From contig CAMPNN010000015.1 in assembly GCA_946891915.1 (NCBI GenBank), forward strand, positions 1 through 23,472: a stretch of DNA of 23,472 bases, written 5' to 3'. A model generated the notes under the pieces. That model did not search any database, was not told where the DNA came from, and saw only the letters and a list, made by a program, of their open reading frames with translations. This document shows positions 22,343 to 23,472 of the stretch, in pieces (position 1 is the first letter of the stretch; every line of letters begins with the position of its first letter). Both the position numbers and the translations under genes were made by a program. Source of the stretch: an uncultured Bifidobacteriaceae bacterium. GTDB lineage: Bacteria; Actinomycetota; Actinomycetes; Actinomycetales; Bifidobacteriaceae.

Positions 22343-22412
22343 GCGCGACGACCTGCTTTCGCGCTTAGAGCGCGAAAGCCACACAACCCAAGCCCTCCAA
22401 ACGCGCGAGTGT
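22343..22412. repeat. family C element, shortened copy C2
   Basis: Begins GCGCGACGACCTGC and keeps the first stem perfectly (GCTTTCGCGCT, 22355-22365, with AGCGCGAAAGC, 22369-22379, loop TAG). The middle stems are replaced by ~20 unrelated nt, then the C end-like ACGCGCGAGTGTT returns. Total ~70 bp. Confidence 0.75.
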
Positions 22413-22418
22413 TATTTC

Positions 22419-22600
22419 CTTTACACTCATGTAAAGTTTTAATCGCTTTTTCGCAAAATTCCGATTTTTCCTTTACGTGCTTGTAAAGTTTTTGTCGGTT
22501 TTTGGTGAGATTTCGTTATTTCTTTTACGTGGCTGTAAAGGAATAATCACTTTTCGGCTTAATTTCGATTTTTTCTTTACATGGTTGTAAAGGAATTGTC
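22419..22600. repeat. family B hairpin array (4 units, period 52)
   Basis: Stems start at 22419, 22471, 22523 (TTTTAC variant) and 22575, exactly 52 nt apart, loops ACTCAT, GTGCTT, GTGGCT and ATGGTT. It follows C2 and leads into an A half-unit at 22617. Confidence 0.92.
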
Positions 22601-22616
22601 GGCTTGGTGGTTTTGT

Positions 22617-22645
22617 GGAACATTTGCCGGGGAATTGGCTGGCGG
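22617..22645. repeat. family A half-unit
   Basis: GGAACATTTGCCGGGGAATT followed by GGCTGGCGGG, the same truncated form as at 18328. In both places it precedes GTTTCTTATGTGGTT and a D element. Confidence 0.75.
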
Positions 22646-22660
22646 GTTTCTTATGTGGTT

Positions 22661-22959
22661 GTGAGTGGTGGGTGTTACTAGCGCGACGACCTGCTTGAGC
22701 GCAGCATTGCGCGCGCGAAAGCAATTCGGAGCGTGAGCTTGCTCAGGCGGAAAGTCCAGTGTACTTTCCGTGCAAGCTCAGCCGAACGGCGATTAGCCGT
22801 GAGGACAGCGCTACGCTCTTATACCTTATTTAGACTTAAAGGTTGCATAGTTAAGTTTAGTTTTTTACTTACTTTCTTTTCAAAAATAGTTATTTATCAA
22901 AAAGATATTACTATCGCTCCGCTTTTATATTGCTCGACCAAGCAACACCCACCCCTCAC
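22661..22959. repeat. family D element interrupted by family C
   Basis: Left end GTGAGTGGTGGGTGTTACT (22661-22679), right end AACACCCACCCCTCAC (22944-22959). From 22806 onward it matches 18399-18551 closely. Between lies C3. Compared with the uninterrupted D, seven nt (TGTCTCG) are replaced by 126 nt. Confidence 0.85.
22681..22805. repeat. family C structured element, copy C3 (inside D)
   Basis: Most diverged C copy. Stems: GAGCTTGC/GCAAGCTC (22735-22742 / 22772-22779) enclosing GGAAAGT/ACTTTCC (22749-22755 / 22763-22769), and ACGGC-GATTA-GCCGT (22786-22800). These occupy the same places as different base pairs in C1 and C4. Confidence 0.85.
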
Positions 22960-22962
22960 TTG

Positions 22963-23089
22963 TTAATTCACCCACCGTTGTTTTTTGGTTGGGTAGGTGC
23001 GTCTGGTGTGGTGTGTGCAGCAGCATAAGCGCTAGTGTTCTTTGAACAACAGGTAATCAACGTCTGCAAAGCACAACTGCAAAGCTACT
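22963..23089. repeat. conserved spacer block F, copy 3
   Basis: Nearly identical to 18555-18681, including TTTTTTGGTTGGGTAGGTGC and GCATAAGCGCTAGTGTTC. No gene. Confidence 0.8.
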
Positions 23090-23236
23090 GAAACATTTGC
23101 GGTAGTTTTTTCTCCGGCGTTTGTAGCTGTTTTGGCTGTTTTATGGAACATTTGCCGGAAAATCCCCGGGTTTTGTAGCTGTTTGACTGGTTTTTGACTA
23201 CAAATGCCGGGGATTTTCCGGGGTTTGTAGCTGTTG
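23090..23236. repeat. family A array (3 units), last one palindromic
   Basis: Units at 23090 (40 nt + 15), 23145 (37 + 15) and 23197 (37). In the third, the usual GGAACATTTGCCGG is replaced by CTACAAATGCCGG, the reverse complement of the right half, so the whole unit reads CTACAAA ... TTTGTAG. Confidence 0.85.
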
Positions 23237-23250
23237 GGTGCGTTGGGTGC

Positions 23251-23292
23251 GTTGGGTGTGCACGTTGTGCGAGGGTGGAGCGCCGGCGTGTT
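23251..23292. repeat. 42-nt direct repeat flanking C4, left copy
   Basis: GTTGGGTGTGCACGTTGTGC at the start and GGCGTGTT at the end; about 36 of 42 positions match 23419-23460, the copy on the other side of the C element. In the related locus at 18789 only one full copy is present. Confidence 0.75.
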
Positions 23293-23419
23293 GCGCGACG
23301 ACCTGCTTTCGCGCAGTATTGCGCGAGCGAAAGCAACTCGGAGCGTGAGCTTGCTTAAGTTGAAAGCACGGTGTGCTTCCAACGCGAGTTTCGTAGCGAG
23401 CGCGTTAATCGTGCGAGCG
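23293..23419. repeat. family C structured element, copy C4
   Basis: 127 bp from GCGCGACGACCTGC to GTGCGAGCG. Stems: GCTTTCGC/GCGAAAGC, AGCTTGC/GCGAGTT (23348-23354 / 23384-23390, with two G-T pairs), TTGAAAGCAC/GTGCTTCCAA (one mismatch), GCGCG-TTAAT-CGTGC. Flanked by 42-nt direct repeats. Confidence 0.87.
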
Positions 23420-23472
23420 TTGGGTGTGCGCGTTGTGCGCGGGGGGTGAGTCGGCGTGTTGAGGGGGAAACG

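Noticed and set aside
22223..22486. 87-codon plus-strand ORF
   Set aside because: It runs through blocks F, C2 and B, all repeats seen elsewhere in other frames; not a gene.

Overview
The window looks like a chromosome segment of a low-GC member of the Bifidobacteriaceae, most probably Gardnerella. The core proteins (Ffh, SepIVA-like, DUF177/L32, RNase III, RNase PH, GPI) read as bifidobacterial. The order coaD - SepIVA-like - DUF177 - rpmF - rnc is the actinobacterial order. The many small dispersed repeats and the A/T-rich spacers are unlike typical high-GC Bifidobacterium. The genus call is inference, since no database was searched.

Layout. Positions 1-5307 are a leftward block: cysS, ffh, a membrane-anchored endonuclease/exonuclease/phosphatase (EEP) protein, and rpsP (cut by the window edge). 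From 5333 there is a hairpin array, then pncB (+), a DUF3039 gene (-), and the rightward block coaD, SepIVA-like, DUF177. A 716-bp island of three repeat families then separates DUF177 from rpmF. After rpmF come rnc (-) and divergent uup-like ABC-F (+), then rph and rdgB. tRNA-Leu and tRNA-Thr lie on the minus strand, followed by pgi (+). From 18210 to the end the window is mostly accessory: one abundant-looking cell-wall-anchored coiled-coil protein, one XRE-type regulator, and several kilobases of nested repeats.

Repeats. Four families recur. A is a 37- or 40-nt CCGG hairpin unit followed by a fixed 15-nt G/T-rich spacer, so the period is 52 or 55. B is a CTTTAC-6nt-GTAAAG hairpin with a period of exactly 52. 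C is a ~127-nt multi-stem element whose copies keep pairing while the bases change. D is a ~179-bp fold-back element with ~21-bp imperfect terminal inverted repeats. They occur in ordered composites (C then B then A, twice), they insert into one another, and family A sits in frame inside the EEP gene, where all three frames of one strand are free of stops.

Most notable single site: ten consecutive G residues lie exactly between a TTGACT -35 and a TATGTT -10 upstream of the surface-protein gene. The present spacer is 19 bp, so slippage by two G would give the optimal 17 bp. This is the classic design of a phase-variable promoter. Several housekeeping genes (coaD, ABC-F, rph, and probably ffh and rnc) lack a Shine-Dalgarno sequence and have a -10-like hexamer 8-10 nt before the ATG, which suggests leaderless transcripts.
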